Assembly: GCA_036379935.1 (NCBI GenBank)
Contig: DASVFT010000011.1
Span: 5,067 to 69,066, forward strand
DNA: 64,000 nt
Direction: 5' to 3'
Origin: JAOPZW01 sp036379935
GTDB lineage: Bacteria > Actinomycetota > Thermoleophilia > Solirubrobacterales > Solirubrobacteraceae
Part shown: in pieces, positions 55,998-64,000 of the stretch
How positions within the stretch are numbered: position 1 is the first letter of the stretch
Layout: each line of letters opens with the position of its first letter
Translations under genes and position numbers: made by a program
Notes under the pieces: model-generated
Told to the model about the DNA's origin: nothing
Databases searched by the model: none
What the model saw: the letters and a program-made list of their open reading frames with translations, nothing else

Positions 55998-58085
55998 ATG
56001 GAGCCGCACGCGGCCCCGGTAGCGGCGTGGAGCCCGGAGCTCCCGCGCCTGCATCCGGCTCGGCTCACCGTAGCGTGGCTGGCGTCCGCGCTGGCGCTGC
56101 TGCTCGCTGCCGGAGTCGTTCCCGGCGCCGAGGTCAGGGGCTTCGGCGGCGCGTTCGCGGTTGCGGCGATCGTCGGCCTGCTCAACGCCGTCCTGCCTCC
56201 GATCGTGGCGGCGCTGCGCCTGCCGTACACCCTCGCCATCGGGTTCCTGCTCGTGCTGGCCCTGGACGCTGCGATCCTGCTGCTGGCCGAGCACATCGCG
56301 CCTGGAGAGCTGCATGTCGACGGCTTCGGGTCGGCCCTCGCGGTGGCGCTCATCGCGTCGGCGGCCAGCACGGCGATCGGTGCGGTGGCCGGCATCGACG
56401 ACGACGACACCTACTCGCTGCGCGTCGCGCGTCGCGTGGCGCGGCGGGTCGGAGCTCCCGTGACGACCGATGACCCGGGCATCCTGTTCCTCGAGATCGA
56501 CGGTCTCGCCCTGCCGGTGCTGCGCCGGGCGATCCGCGACGGCACCACGCCGAACATGGCTCGCTGGCTGGCTGCGGGCACCCACGCCCTCGTCGAATGG
56601 GAGACCGACCTCTCCTCGCAGACCGGGGCCAGCCAGGCCGGGATCCTGCTCGGAGACAACGACGACATCCCCGCGTTCCGGTGGGTCGACAAGCCGTCGG
56701 GAAGGCTCGTCACCTGCTCGAACCCCGACGACTGCGCGTCGATCGAGCGCCAGCGCGCGAGCGGCGCCGGTCTGCTGGTGGGCGGAGGCGCCAGCCGTGG
56801 CAATCTGCTCTCCGGCGAGGCCGACGTAGCCCTTCTCACGGTCAGCCGGCTCGCGGACGAGAAGACGGCGAACCCAGGGTATCGGGGCTTTCTGGCCAAC
56901 GGCTCCAACGTCACGCGCACGTTGGTGCTGACGCTCTGGGAGGTCTGCCTGGAGCTCATCGCCGCGGCGCGCCAGCGCCGGCGGGACGTGTACCCGCGCG
57001 GTCACCGCGGGGGTGTCTATCCGCTGATGCGCGCGGGGATGTGCGTCTTCGTCCGCGACCTCATCGTCTTCTCGGTGCTCCAGGACATGTTCCGCGGGGC
57101 GCCGGCGGTCTACGCCACCTTCGCCGGCTACGACGAGGTCGCCCATCACTCGGGCCTCGAACGGCCCGACACGCTGGAGGCGCTTCGCAAGCTCGATCAG
57201 CGCTTCGGCATGATCGAGCATGCACGGCGATACGCACCGCGGCCGTACGAGATCGTCGTGCTCTCCGACCACGGCCAGACCCAGGGCGCGACCTTCCGCC
57301 AGCGGAACGGCTACGGGCTCGACGAGCTCGGCGAGCGCGGGATGGCGGGCGGGACCGTGGACGCGGTCGACGCCGGCGACGAGAACGCCACCGGGGTCGC
57401 CCGCGCCTTCGACGAGGCCACCGGACGGACGGGGAACGCCGGCGCCGGCGAGCGCACGGAGGTCGGGGATCGTGCAGCCGTCGTCCTGGGGTCCGGGAAC
57501 CTCGGCCTGGTCTACCTGATGGAGCGTGCGCACCGGCTGACGCTGGAGGAGATCGCCGAGCGCCATCCCGCGCTGTTGCCGACGCTGTGCGCGCACTCGC
57601 ACATCGCGTTCGTCCTGGTCCGCTCGGCCGCCGAGGGGGCGGTCGCGATCGGAGGCGGCGGCTCTCATCGACTCGCGGACGGCGCGGTGACGGGCACCGA
57701 TCCCCTCGCCGGCTTCTCGCCCAACGCAGCGCGTCACCTGCTTCGCGCCGACGGCTTCGCGCACGTCGCCGACATCATGGTCAACAGCTTCTACGACCCG
57801 GTCACGGAGGAGGGCTGCGCGTTCGAGGAGCTGATCTCGTTCCACGGTGGCATGGGCGGGCCGCAGACCCAGGCCTTCGTCCTGCACCCCGTGACGCTTG
57901 CAGTGCCCGATGCGCCGCTGGTCGGCGCCGAGGCCATCCACCGCCTCCTGTGCGATTGGCGCGCGGCCACCAGCGGGAGGCCCGGGGGCGATCCCGCGCA
58001 CGCAGCGCGCGCACACCACCACGGTCCGGGTGCAGACGCCCTGGTACGGGCGTCGGGCGCTGGCGACACTCGCGCCGAGCCCTGA
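55998..58085 (+). CDS. Fusion of holin-like membrane domain and alkaline-phosphatase-fold enzyme
   Basis: This 695-residue protein has four hydrophobic helices in residues 10-125 (LTVAWLASALALLLAAGVVP, AVAAIVGLLNAVLPPIV and so on), the pattern annotated as phage holin family 4, followed by a type I phosphodiesterase/alkaline-phosphatase fold: LFLEIDGLALPVLRRAI, DGTTPNMARWLAAG (probable nucleophile Thr/Ser region), AGYDEVAHHSGLERPDTL, VLSDHGQTQG and FHGGMGGPQ. Asp and His metal ligands are present. It is membrane-tethered and probably cleaves a phosphodiester in the envelope. The ATG at 55998 is chosen over an earlier in-frame start at 55923. No phage genes are near; the holin name is historical. 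Confidence 0.8.
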   Translation: MEPHAAPVAAWSPELPRLHPARLTVAWLASALALLLAAGVVPGAEVRGFGGAFAVAAIVGLLNAVLPPIVAALRLPYTLAIGFLLVLALDAAILLLAEHIAPGELHVDGFGSALAVALIASAASTAIGAVAGIDDDDTYSLRVARRVARRVGAPVTTDDPGILFLEIDGLALPVLRRAIRDGTTPNMARWLAAGTHALVEWETDLSSQTGASQAGILLGDNDDIPAFRWVDKPSGRLVTCSNPDDCASIERQRASGAGLLVGGGASRGNLLSGEADVALLTVSRLADEKTANPGYRGFLANGSNVTRTLVLTLWEVCLELIAAARQRRRDVYPRGHRGGVYPLMRAGMCVFVRDLIVFSVLQDMFRGAPAVYATFAGYDEVAHHSGLERPDTLEALRKLDQRFGMIEHARRYAPRPYEIVVLSDHGQTQGATFRQRNGYGLDELGERGMAGGTVDAVDAGDENATGVARAFDEATGRTGNAGAGERTEVGDRAAVVLGSGNLGLVYLMERAHRLTLEEIAERHPALLPTLCAHSHIAFVLVRSAAEGAVAIGGGGSHRLADGAVTGTDPLAGFSPNAARHLLRADGFAHVADIMVNSFYDPVTEEGCAFEELISFHGGMGGPQTQAFVLHPVTLAVPDAPLVGAEAIHRLLCDWRAATSGRPGGDPAHAARAHHHGPGADALVRASGAGDTRAEP

Positions 58086-58097
58086 AAGGAGCATGCG

Positions 58098-58976
58098 ATG
58101 TGCCGCTGGATGGCGTGGTTCGGACAGCCCGTGCTGATCGAGGAGCTGGTGTTCAACACGCAGCACGGGATCGTCGACCAGAGTCTGCACGCGCGAATGG
58201 GCGCCGAGCCGACGAACGGCGACGGGTTCGGCCTGGGCTGGTACGGCGGCGGCGACGGACCCGGCCTGTATCGCAACATCGCGCCGGCATGGTCCGACGA
58301 GAACCTGCGCGAGCTCGCCGCGCATGTCGAGTCTCCGCTGTTCTTCGCTCATGTGCGCGCGGCCATCGGCTCGCCCGTGCAGCAGACCAACTGCCACCCA
58401 TTCCGTCGTGGCCGCTGGCTGTTCGTGCACAACGGCTACATCGGCGACTTCCGCGCGTTGCGGCGCGACCTGATGCTCCGCATCAGCCCCGAGCGCTTCA
58501 GCCACGTGGAGGGCTCGACGGACACCGAGGTCGCGTTCCACCTCGCGATCACCTTCGGGTTCGAGGAGGATCCGATCCGGGCGCTCGAGCTGACCGTCGG
58601 GTTCATCGAGGAGACGGCGCGCCGGCGCGGCCTTCCGCCCCTGGTGCAGGCCACCTTCGGCGCGTCGGACGGCGAGACGCTCTGGGCCGTGCGATACGCC
58701 ACCGAAGGCACCGCGCGATCGCTCTTCGCCTCGGCCGACGTCGACGCCGTGCAGCGCCTGCATCCCGACAACCCGCGCCTCCAGCGCCTCGGCACCGACG
58801 ACCGGCTCATCGTCTCCGAGCCGGTCTCCGACCTGCCGGGCCTCTGGGACGAGATCCCCGAGGGGACCGCGGTCACGGTACGCAGGGGCGGCGTGCTCGA
58901 GCAGCGGCCCTTCGTGCCGCAGGGGTCCCGGGCGCCCGACGGCGACCGACGGCTCGCATCGGTCCTCGATGCCTGA
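58098..58976 (+). CDS. Class II glutamine amidotransferase (EgtC/YafJ-like)
   Basis: This 292-residue Ntn-type enzyme starts MCRWMAWFG, so after Met removal Cys2 is the nucleophile. GDGFGLGWYGGG, FFAHVRAAIGSPVQQTNCHPF and FVHNGYIGDF are the class II amidotransferase glutamine-site motifs. The start is fixed by Cys2 and by AAGGAG (58086-58091). EgtC-type proteins hydrolyse gamma-glutamyl bonds. The 8-nt overlap with a glutamate-cysteine-ligase-type gene supports a role in gamma-glutamyl compounds; no egtB or egtD is nearby. Confidence 0.87.
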   Translation: MCRWMAWFGQPVLIEELVFNTQHGIVDQSLHARMGAEPTNGDGFGLGWYGGGDGPGLYRNIAPAWSDENLRELAAHVESPLFFAHVRAAIGSPVQQTNCHPFRRGRWLFVHNGYIGDFRALRRDLMLRISPERFSHVEGSTDTEVAFHLAITFGFEEDPIRALELTVGFIEETARRRGLPPLVQATFGASDGETLWAVRYATEGTARSLFASADVDAVQRLHPDNPRLQRLGTDDRLIVSEPVSDLPGLWDEIPEGTAVTVRRGGVLEQRPFVPQGSRAPDGDRRLASVLDA

Positions 58977-60108
58977 ACGGGCATCCTGGGCACGGTGGAG
59001 TGCGACGGCCACCGACCGTCCGTGGACCGTCGGCGTCGAGGAGGAGCTGATGCTGCTCGACGCCCGGACGCTGTCGGTGGCCAATCGCATTGACGACGTG
59101 CTCGCGGCCGTCCCCGTCGAGCTGGCCGCGCACGCGTCGGCCGAGACCCACGCCTGTGTCGTCGAGCTCAAGACCGCCGCGCACGCCACGGTCGCGGACC
59201 TCGCAGCGGAGCTCGGCGCACTGCGCCCGGCGCTCGACGGCGTCCTGCGCGACCAGCTCGGGCTGCGCGGCGCCGCGGCCGGCACGCATCCGCTGGCGAT
59301 CCGCTCCGCGGTCGCCGTGACGGCGGACCCGCGCCACCGGGAGATCGCGGCGACGATGGCTGCCCTGGCTCGGCGCGAGCCCACGATGGCGCTGCACGTC
59401 CACGTGGCGGTACCCGACGGCGCCACGGCGGTGCGCGCGCTCGACGGCCTGCGGGACGACCTGTCGCTGCTGCTGGCGCTGTCGGCGAACTCCCCGTTCT
59501 GGCGCGGGAGCGACTCGGGGTTCGCCTCGATGCGCACGCCGATCTTCTCGATGTTCCCGCGCGTCGGCATCCCCCGGCACTTCGGCAGCTATGCGCGGTA
59601 CGTGGGGGCGATCGACCGGATGGTGTGCTCGGTCGCCATCCCCGATCCCAGCTTCCTCTGGTGGGACGCACGTCTGCAGCCGCGAATCGGCACCGTCGAG
59701 GTCCGGATCATGGACGCCCAGTCGCGCCTGGCGGATGTCGCGGCGCTGGCCGCATTGGTGCAGTGCCTCGTGCGCTGGCGGGCTGACCTTCCGCGTCGGA
59801 GAGCGACGAAGCCTGAAGTGCTCGCCGAGAACCGCTTCCTGGCGGCACGCGATGGCATGCGCGCCGCGTTCATCGACGGGCCTGGCGGTCGTCGCCTGGC
59901 GTGCGACGCGCTGATGCAGCGGCTGGAGAGCTGCCGACCGTACGCCGCGGCGCTCGGCTGCCGGGCCGAGCTTGCAGCCGTCGCGGCGCTTGCCGCCGAT
60001 CCCGGCGACGTACGCCAGCGGCGGATCGCCGCGCGCGAAGGCCTCGATGGGCTGACCGCGCGGCTCGTCGACGACTTCCTTCCCGCACGCCGCGCAGCCG
60101 CCGCCTGA
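58969..60108 (+). CDS. Carboxylate-amine ligase of the GCS2/YbdK family
   Basis: This 379-residue protein has the glutamate-cysteine-ligase type 2 layout: WTVGVEEELMLLDARTL, HACVVELKTAAHATV, LALSANSPFWRGSDSGFASMR, PRHFGSYARYV, and TVEVRIMDAQSRLADVAALA. ATP and metal-binding Glu residues (GVEEE, EVRIMD) are conserved. It should join glutamate (or another carboxylate) to an amine such as cysteine. It starts 8 nt before the end of the amidotransferase gene. Intergenic 60109-60184 holds nothing I can name. Confidence 0.87.
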   Translation: MPERASWARWSATATDRPWTVGVEEELMLLDARTLSVANRIDDVLAAVPVELAAHASAETHACVVELKTAAHATVADLAAELGALRPALDGVLRDQLGLRGAAAGTHPLAIRSAVAVTADPRHREIAATMAALARREPTMALHVHVAVPDGATAVRALDGLRDDLSLLLALSANSPFWRGSDSGFASMRTPIFSMFPRVGIPRHFGSYARYVGAIDRMVCSVAIPDPSFLWWDARLQPRIGTVEVRIMDAQSRLADVAALAALVQCLVRWRADLPRRRATKPEVLAENRFLAARDGMRAAFIDGPGGRRLACDALMQRLESCRPYAAALGCRAELAAVAALAADPGDVRQRRIAAREGLDGLTARLVDDFLPARRAAAA

Positions 60109-60184
60109 CCGGCGAGCACCACCCGGATCGGGGTGCCCGTGTCCTTGCGGGCCCAGGCGCGCGCGTGCGACCGTCGTCGGCGTC

Positions 60185-60892
60185 GTGCCGTCGCTCGGGA
60201 CCGTTGTCGACCCCTTCCGGCTGTTCCCACGGGTGACCGTGGCCGTGCTCGAGCGCGCGCTCGCGTCGCGGTTGGCCGCCGATGCGCTCGACGTCCTCCT
60301 TCGCAGTGCTCTGGCCGAGCGCGCGGTGCGCATCGTCGTCGAAGGCCCGCTCGCAGAGGCTGCCGCGCGCGCCGCCATCCGGACCGGGCTCGTCGAGCGC
60401 GTTGCCGGCGAGCTGCTCGAGAGCGGCGCGGTCGAGACGATGGTCGATCGCGCGCTCGCCACCCCGTTGCCCCAACGCGTGGCGGATCGTCTGCTCGTCG
60501 CTGGCGTGGCCGAGCAGATGGCTGACCGGGTGCTTGCAGGCCCGGAGCTCGACCGGGCGCTCGAGCGGGCGCTCGCCAGCCCGCGGATGGCCGAGCTCGC
60601 AGACAGCCTGCTCAACAACGACGGCATGGAGGCGCTCGTCGCCCAGCTGCTCGACAGTCGGCTGGTCGACTCCAGCGTCGCCCGCGTCCTCGCCAGCGAG
60701 GAGCTGTGGATCGTCGTCGACGAGATCGCGCGCAGCCCTGCGGTGACCGAGGCGATCGCCCACCAGGGCGCAGGATTCGCCGATCAGGTCGTCGACGAGG
60801 TCGGGCAGCGCTCGCGGAGGGCGGACGCGCGCCTCGAGCGCGTCGCCCGCAAGATGCTCCGCCGCCCGCCCGCGCCTGCGGGGCCGCCGTGA
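60185..60892 (+). CDS. Repetitive all-helical protein, unknown function
   Basis: This 235-residue ORF consists of about eight degenerate repeats of roughly 20 residues (LVERVAGELLESGAVETMVD, RALATPLPQRVADRLL, VAEQMADRVLAGPELDRAL, ERALASPRMAELADSLL), an array of amphipathic helices. There is no membrane segment, and the C-terminus is basic (RSRRADARLERVARKMLRR). The GTG start is uncertain. It overlaps the RDD gene (GTGA), and this pairing suggests a shared membrane-associated role. No family identified. Confidence 0.7.
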   Translation: MPSLGTVVDPFRLFPRVTVAVLERALASRLAADALDVLLRSALAERAVRIVVEGPLAEAAARAAIRTGLVERVAGELLESGAVETMVDRALATPLPQRVADRLLVAGVAEQMADRVLAGPELDRALERALASPRMAELADSLLNNDGMEALVAQLLDSRLVDSSVARVLASEELWIVVDEIARSPAVTEAIAHQGAGFADQVVDEVGQRSRRADARLERVARKMLRRPPAPAGPP

Positions 60893-61404
60893 GCATCACC
60901 GCCCTCCGGCTACGCAAGCGGGCACCGGCGAGCGCAGCCGCGGCACGCGACGACGTGGTGGACGCGGCGCCTTCACAGCAGTACGTCGGCCTCGTGACCC
61001 GCGCCATCGCGTTTGCGCTGGACGCTGCGCTGATCAACGCGATCGCGATCCTGACGACCGCGGTGGTGACGCTCACCTTCTCGGTCGTGACGGTCCCGCA
61101 GGACGTGCGCACCGCCGCGGTGGCGATAGGCGGCGCGGCCTATCTGCTGTGGTCGGTCGGGTACTTCGTGGTCTTCTGGGCAGCGACGGGCCAAACGCCG
61201 GGGAGCCGCGCCCTGCACATCCGCGTCCGCGCGGCATCCGGGGGACGGTTGCCCCCCCGGCGCGCGCTCGTGCGGTTCGTGGGGCTCACGCTCGCCGCGC
61301 TTCCGCTCTTCGCCGGCTTCCTGCTCATCCTCATCGACGACCGCCGGCGCGGGCTGCACGACGTGCTCGCGCGGACGGTGGTGGTCGAGGCCGAGGACGA
61401 ATGA
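60889..61404 (+). CDS. RDD-family membrane protein
   Basis: This 171-residue protein has three hydrophobic helices (RAIAFALDAALINAIAILTT, AAYLLWSVGYFVVFWAATG, GLTLAALPLFAGFLLILI) and the RDD signature: an Arg before the first helix, GQTPGSRALHIRV and LIDDRRRGLHDVLARTVV. RDD proteins are linked to osmoprotection or small transporters but their function is unsettled. GTGA and ATGA overlaps join it to the helical-repeat and MBL genes. Confidence 0.87.
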   Translation: MSITALRLRKRAPASAAAARDDVVDAAPSQQYVGLVTRAIAFALDAALINAIAILTTAVVTLTFSVVTVPQDVRTAAVAIGGAAYLLWSVGYFVVFWAATGQTPGSRALHIRVRAASGGRLPPRRALVRFVGLTLAALPLFAGFLLILIDDRRRGLHDVLARTVVVEAEDE

Positions 61405-62147
61405 CCGATCGGGTGACCTGGGTCGGGCACGCCACGGTCCTCGTCGAGCTCGACGAGGCTGCCGTGCTCACCGATCCGGTGCTGCGCCAGAGGGTCGCGC
61501 ACCTGCGCCGGCGCACGCCCGCGCCGCGCGCGCCGCCGCGTCTGGACGCCGTGCTGATCTCCCACCTGCACCGCGACCACCTCGACCTGCCCTCCCTGAA
61601 GCTGCTCGATCCCTCGACGCCCCTCGTCGTTCCACGCGGCAGCGGCCGCCTCGTGCGCCGCGGTGGGCGCGACGTCATCGAGCTCTCGCCGGGCGAGGCG
61701 CTGGACCTGGCCGACGTCCGGATCCGCGCCGTACCTGCGGTCCACGACGGGCGCCGGTCGCTGCTCAGCCGGCAGGCCGAAGCGCTCGGCTACGTCATCG
61801 AGGCGCAGCGGCGCGTCTACTTCGCCGGCGACACCGCGCGCTTCGACGAGATGGTCGAGTTGGTCGATCTCGACACGGCGCTGCTGCCGATCTGTGGATG
61901 GGGTCCACGCCTCGGGCCCGGCCACATGGATCCGGAACAGGCGGCAGCGGCGGTCGCGCTCATGCGACCACGCGTCGTCGTTCCGATCCACTGGGGCACG
62001 TTCGCGCCGATCCGGCTTGCCGGCCACGGCGCGCACCTTGAGAGCGATCCGGCGCGCGTCTTCGCCGCTCGCGTGGGCGAGGCCGCTCCGGGCGTCGTCG
62101 TCCGAGTGCTGGCGCCCGGTGAGAGCATGGCACTGGCCGACGCGTGA
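61401..62147 (+). CDS. Metallo-beta-lactamase-fold hydrolase (UlaG-like)
   Basis: This 248-residue protein has the MBL metal motif SHLHRDHLD (HxHxDH), an early WVGHATVLVEL, FAGDTARF (bridging Asp) and the late His of VVPIHWGTF. This is the lactonase/phospholipase (UlaG/NAPE-PLD-like) branch. It should hydrolyse a lactone or phosphodiester; substrate unknown. Its ATG overlaps the RDD stop. The end is followed by 64 nt before the next possible ORF. Confidence 0.87.
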   Translation: MTDRVTWVGHATVLVELDEAAVLTDPVLRQRVAHLRRRTPAPRAPPRLDAVLISHLHRDHLDLPSLKLLDPSTPLVVPRGSGRLVRRGGRDVIELSPGEALDLADVRIRAVPAVHDGRRSLLSRQAEALGYVIEAQRRVYFAGDTARFDEMVELVDLDTALLPICGWGPRLGPGHMDPEQAAAAVALMRPRVVVPIHWGTFAPIRLAGHGAHLESDPARVFAARVGEAAPGVVVRVLAPGESMALADA

Positions 62148-62211
62148 CCACCACCCGGCGCCGCCTGTGTGCACCCTTGCCGCGGCGTCGGGCACCGACG
62201 AACGTGCCGCC

Positions 62212-62385
62212 ATGAGATCTTCGACGACCCGCCGTCGATCCAAGCGCAGACGCGTCCGCACGAGGTTCGAAAGCCGCGTGCTGGACATGCGCACCGCGCG
62301 CCGCCTGGGCAGGCTCCTCTGGCGCCCGGTGCTCAGCGAGATGTGGTCGGCGCACGGCCGCGCGCGGCGGCTTGGGCACCGCTGA
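62212..62385 (+). CDS. Possible small Arg-rich protein
   Basis: This 57-codon ORF reads MRSSTTRRRSKRRRVRTRFE and continues RVLDMRTARRLGRLLWRP. It is very basic and helical in its second half. No ribosome site is evident and no family is known. It could be chance coding in GC-rich DNA between the MBL and ZIP genes. Confidence 0.25.
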   Translation: MRSSTTRRRSKRRRVRTRFESRVLDMRTARRLGRLLWRPVLSEMWSAHGRARRLGHR

Positions 62386-62396
62386 AACCGACGGTG

Positions 62397-63092
62397 TCAG
62401 GCGGGCAGGCTGGACAATGCCGCCGCGACGGCGAAGCCGAGCACCGTCACCAGGCCCGCCACGCGGCCGGCCTTGTCCCTGGCGTCCGGGATCATGGAGT
62501 CGGTGAGCATGACCAGCAGTGCGCCGGCCGCGAATCCGTCGATCGCCGCTTGGAGATTGCCGCCGGTCGCGTCCGCGATGACATAACCCGCGACGCTCGC
62601 CAGAGTGCAAACGACCGCCACGGCGGCCCAGAGCCGCCAGATTCGCGCGGGGTTGGTGCCGCCGGCGCGCATCTCCGTGGCCGAGCCCATCGCCTCGGGG
62701 AGGTTCGAGACGAAGATCGCGGCGAGCAGCCCGATGCTCACCCCTTCCCCTCCGGCGATGCTGATGCCCAGCACGGCCTGTTCTGGGATGCCGTCGAGGA
62801 ACGCTCCGAGGGCGAGCGCGGTGCCACCGCCCGAGCTGCGGCGCTCCACTGCCCGGTCGGCACCGAAGTACACCAGTGCGCCCGCGGCGAGACCGAGGCC
62901 GACCCATCCCGGCGCCCCCACGCCCTGGCCTTCCTCGACGAGCTCGAAGCTCACCGCGCTGATCAGGGCGCCCGCGCCAAAGGCCAGGACGATGCCGACC
63001 TGCCGGTCGGGCCAGCCGCGCTCGAGCCCAAGCAGCGCGCCGATGACGAGCGACGAGGCCGACACCGCGCCCCAGGCCAGCGCGGCGGCCAT
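62397..63092 (-). CDS. ZIP-family metal transporter
   Basis: This 231-residue protein has about eight hydrophobic helices and ZIP core motifs: SAVSFELVEEG in the third helix region, ALGAFLDGIPEQAVLG (helix 4, where HNxPEG is usual; here Asp replaces His and Gln replaces Gly) and FVSNLPEAMGSATEM (helix 5). It should carry a divalent metal, probably zinc. The altered helix 4 site occurs in a recognised bacterial subgroup. ATG at 63092 overlaps a tiny upstream ORF stop (TGATG). Confidence 0.85.
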   Translation of the reverse strand: MAAALAWGAVSASSLVIGALLGLERGWPDRQVGIVLAFGAGALISAVSFELVEEGQGVGAPGWVGLGLAAGALVYFGADRAVERRSSGGGTALALGAFLDGIPEQAVLGISIAGGEGVSIGLLAAIFVSNLPEAMGSATEMRAGGTNPARIWRLWAAVAVVCTLASVAGYVIADATGGNLQAAIDGFAAGALLVMLTDSMIPDARDKAGRVAGLVTVLGFAVAAALSSLPA

Positions 63093-63426
63093 CAGATCAC
63101 GACTGCCGCGGGCGCGCTCCTACGAGCGTTCGCCGGAGCCCATCTCGCTTGGCCGGCGGCCTCATGCATCTCCCGCATGATCGCGTGGACGTCCGTCGGG
63201 TCACGGCGACGTGGTCGAGGCGATGCTGCGCGAGCGCGATGCGATCCAAGTGGCGTGGATCGGCTGATCGACGCGGAGGACCAGCCAACTTCGGGACCCC
63301 CGGCGCGTTTTGGGAAGGGAGCGGGTACGTTTTGACGCGCCGCAAACCCGGGAAGTTCGTGCCAGTTGGGCGGAGCTCAGAGCGGAGGCCGCCGAGCCGT
63401 GGGTCCCTCCTAGAGGAGGACGTTGC
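63093..63426. other. 334-nt intergenic stretch with possible stress promoter
   Basis: No convincing gene. On the minus strand, a 28-codon ORF (63178-63092, MREMHEAAGQARWAPANARR) ends in TGATG overlap with the ZIP gene and could be the tail of a lost gene or a leader. On the plus strand GTTT (63307-63310) and GGGTAC (63323-63328) recall a sigma-B/F promoter, though the spacing (12 nt) is about two short. It would drive the response-regulator gene. Confidence 0.3.
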
Positions 63427-63837
63427 ATGTTGTCTGAGCGTGAACGGCGTGGCGAGGCGCGCGCTGCCGATGAGGCCCCTGTTTCGGTGCTCGTGGTCGA
63501 CGATCAGCGGGTGTTCCGCGACGTCATGCGTGATGTCCTGCTCGCCACGCCCGGGATGACACTCGTCGGTGAGGCGGCGTCCGGTGAGGCGGCCGTCGAT
63601 GCGGTGGAGGAGCTCTCGCCTCGGATGGTGATCATGGACAAGCGCATGCCCGGCATCGGCGGCATCGAGGCCGCCCGGCTGATCCGCGCCCGCCGCCCGG
63701 AGATCTTGGTGGTGCTCGTCTCGGTGGAGGTTCCCGACCCCGAGGTGCTGGAGGAGGGCGGGGCTGTCGCGTTCATGCACAAGTGCGAGCTCTCGCCGCG
63801 CGCCTTGGCGGAAGCTTGGCGGACCTACGGTGCGTGA
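63427..63837 (+). CDS. Stand-alone response-regulator receiver
   Basis: This 136-residue protein is a single receiver domain: VLVVDDQRVFRDVMRDVLL with the acidic pair, phospho-acceptor Asp71 in VIMDKRMPGIGG, VLVSVE (switch Ser) and the conserved Lys in FMHKCEL. There is no DNA-binding or enzymatic output domain, so it must act by protein contact, like SpoIIAA-pathway or chemotaxis receivers. GAGGAGG precedes the ATG at 63427. No kinase gene is in the window. 63838-64000 holds no gene I can support. Confidence 0.85.
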   Translation: MLSERERRGEARAADEAPVSVLVVDDQRVFRDVMRDVLLATPGMTLVGEAASGEAAVDAVEELSPRMVIMDKRMPGIGGIEAARLIRARRPEILVVLVSVEVPDPEVLEEGGAVAFMHKCELSPRALAEAWRTYGA

Positions 63838-64000
63838 TGGCGCAGCTCATCAACAGAGCAGCACGTCGCTCGTCGAACCCGCGTCGGAGCGTCGCGTGCC
63901 CCTGCCGTGTTGAGTGCCTCGCCAAGGCCATGCTTGATGTGGATGAGGTCCGCGAGGCGAAGGGCTTGAGGTAGGCAGTCGCCGCGCGTTCGGCGTCGCG

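Noticed and set aside
55998..56400. Phage holin suggesting a prophage
   Set aside because: The holin-4-like helices are part of a phosphatase fusion; no integrase, capsid, tail or lysis gene is nearby.
55794..59570. 1258-codon open frame on the minus strand
   Set aside because: It is antisense to the phosphatase-fusion, amidotransferase and ligase genes; composition is Arg/Gly/Ala/Asp-rich with no motifs, a common artefact of GC-rich DNA.
63783..63974. 63-codon ORF at the right end
   Set aside because: It overlaps the receiver gene in another frame, lacks a ribosome site and shows no motif.
1..64000. CRISPR arrays, rRNA and tRNA genes
   Set aside because: No regularly spaced repeats, no 16S/23S core sequences and no tRNA-like cloverleaf with a TTCGA arm were recognised by eye; a covariance-model search would settle the tRNA question.

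Overview
This is a 64 kb stretch of chromosome from a high-GC soil-type actinobacterium. The grounds are very GC-rich coding sequence on both strands, many GTG and TTG starts, GTGA/ATGA/TGATG gene overlaps, a wealth of ABC importers each paired with its own regulator, and several start codons lying 6-7 nt after a TANNNT -10 box (leaderless genes). The style of the DUF4389, LVIVD, HD-LuxR and holin-phosphatase genes suggests class Thermoleophilia (Solirubrobacterales), but that is inference. No rRNA, tRNA, CRISPR array, transposase or phage gene was seen.

Layout. (1) 0-12.8 kb: an IclR-linked acid-sugar (KDG route) cluster with KDPG aldolase, a TIM-barrel/creatinase-fold fusion protein, a mannonate-type SDR, KDG kinase and a glucarate dehydratase-like enzyme, followed by a ribose-type ABC importer and a class III aminotransferase. 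A divergent FAH hydrolase/GntR pair shares one operator. (2) 12.8-14.9 kb: small housekeeping genes (DHH phosphoesterase, DUF4389). (3) 14.9-22.9 kb: an amide-uptake island. An ArsR repressor is followed by a fused START-like plus periplasmic-binding-fold protein that has no signal peptide, then a Liv-type ABC importer (with a fused LivM-LivG) and an amidase. The same 14-bp element precedes both transcription units. (4) 22.9-29.8 kb: 2OG oxygenase, LVIVD protein, HD-LuxR regulator, O-methyltransferase and a secreted protein, ending in a scar of gene fragments.

(5) 29.8-46.4 kb: a large island controlled by a TetR regulator whose likely operator (ATAAC-N4-GTTAT type) occurs at three promoters. 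It encodes a polyamine-type ABC importer, two hydantoinase-like amidohydrolases, an N-carbamoyl amino-acid hydrolase, a hydantoin racemase, a TudS-like putative desulfidase, three SDRs, two zinc-type oxidoreductases and a Cys/Met-type PLP enzyme. Together these suggest uptake of a cyclic ureide (perhaps sulphur-containing), ring opening, decarbamoylation and breakdown of the released amino acid.

(6) 46.4-55.9 kb: a decayed paralogue of the secreted protein, a PQQ-type sugar dehydrogenase, a ferric-iron ABC importer with a DtxR-like palindrome upstream, a broken SMP-30 gene, a CBS-domain protein, a diguanylate cyclase, and a run of truncated or frameshifted small genes. Fragments of this region recur in order at 28.0-29.5 kb, revealing an old segmental duplication. 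(7) 55.9-64 kb: a holin-like/phosphatase fusion, a class II glutamine amidotransferase with a glutamate-cysteine-ligase-type enzyme, an RDD/MBL operon, a ZIP transporter and an orphan response-regulator receiver.
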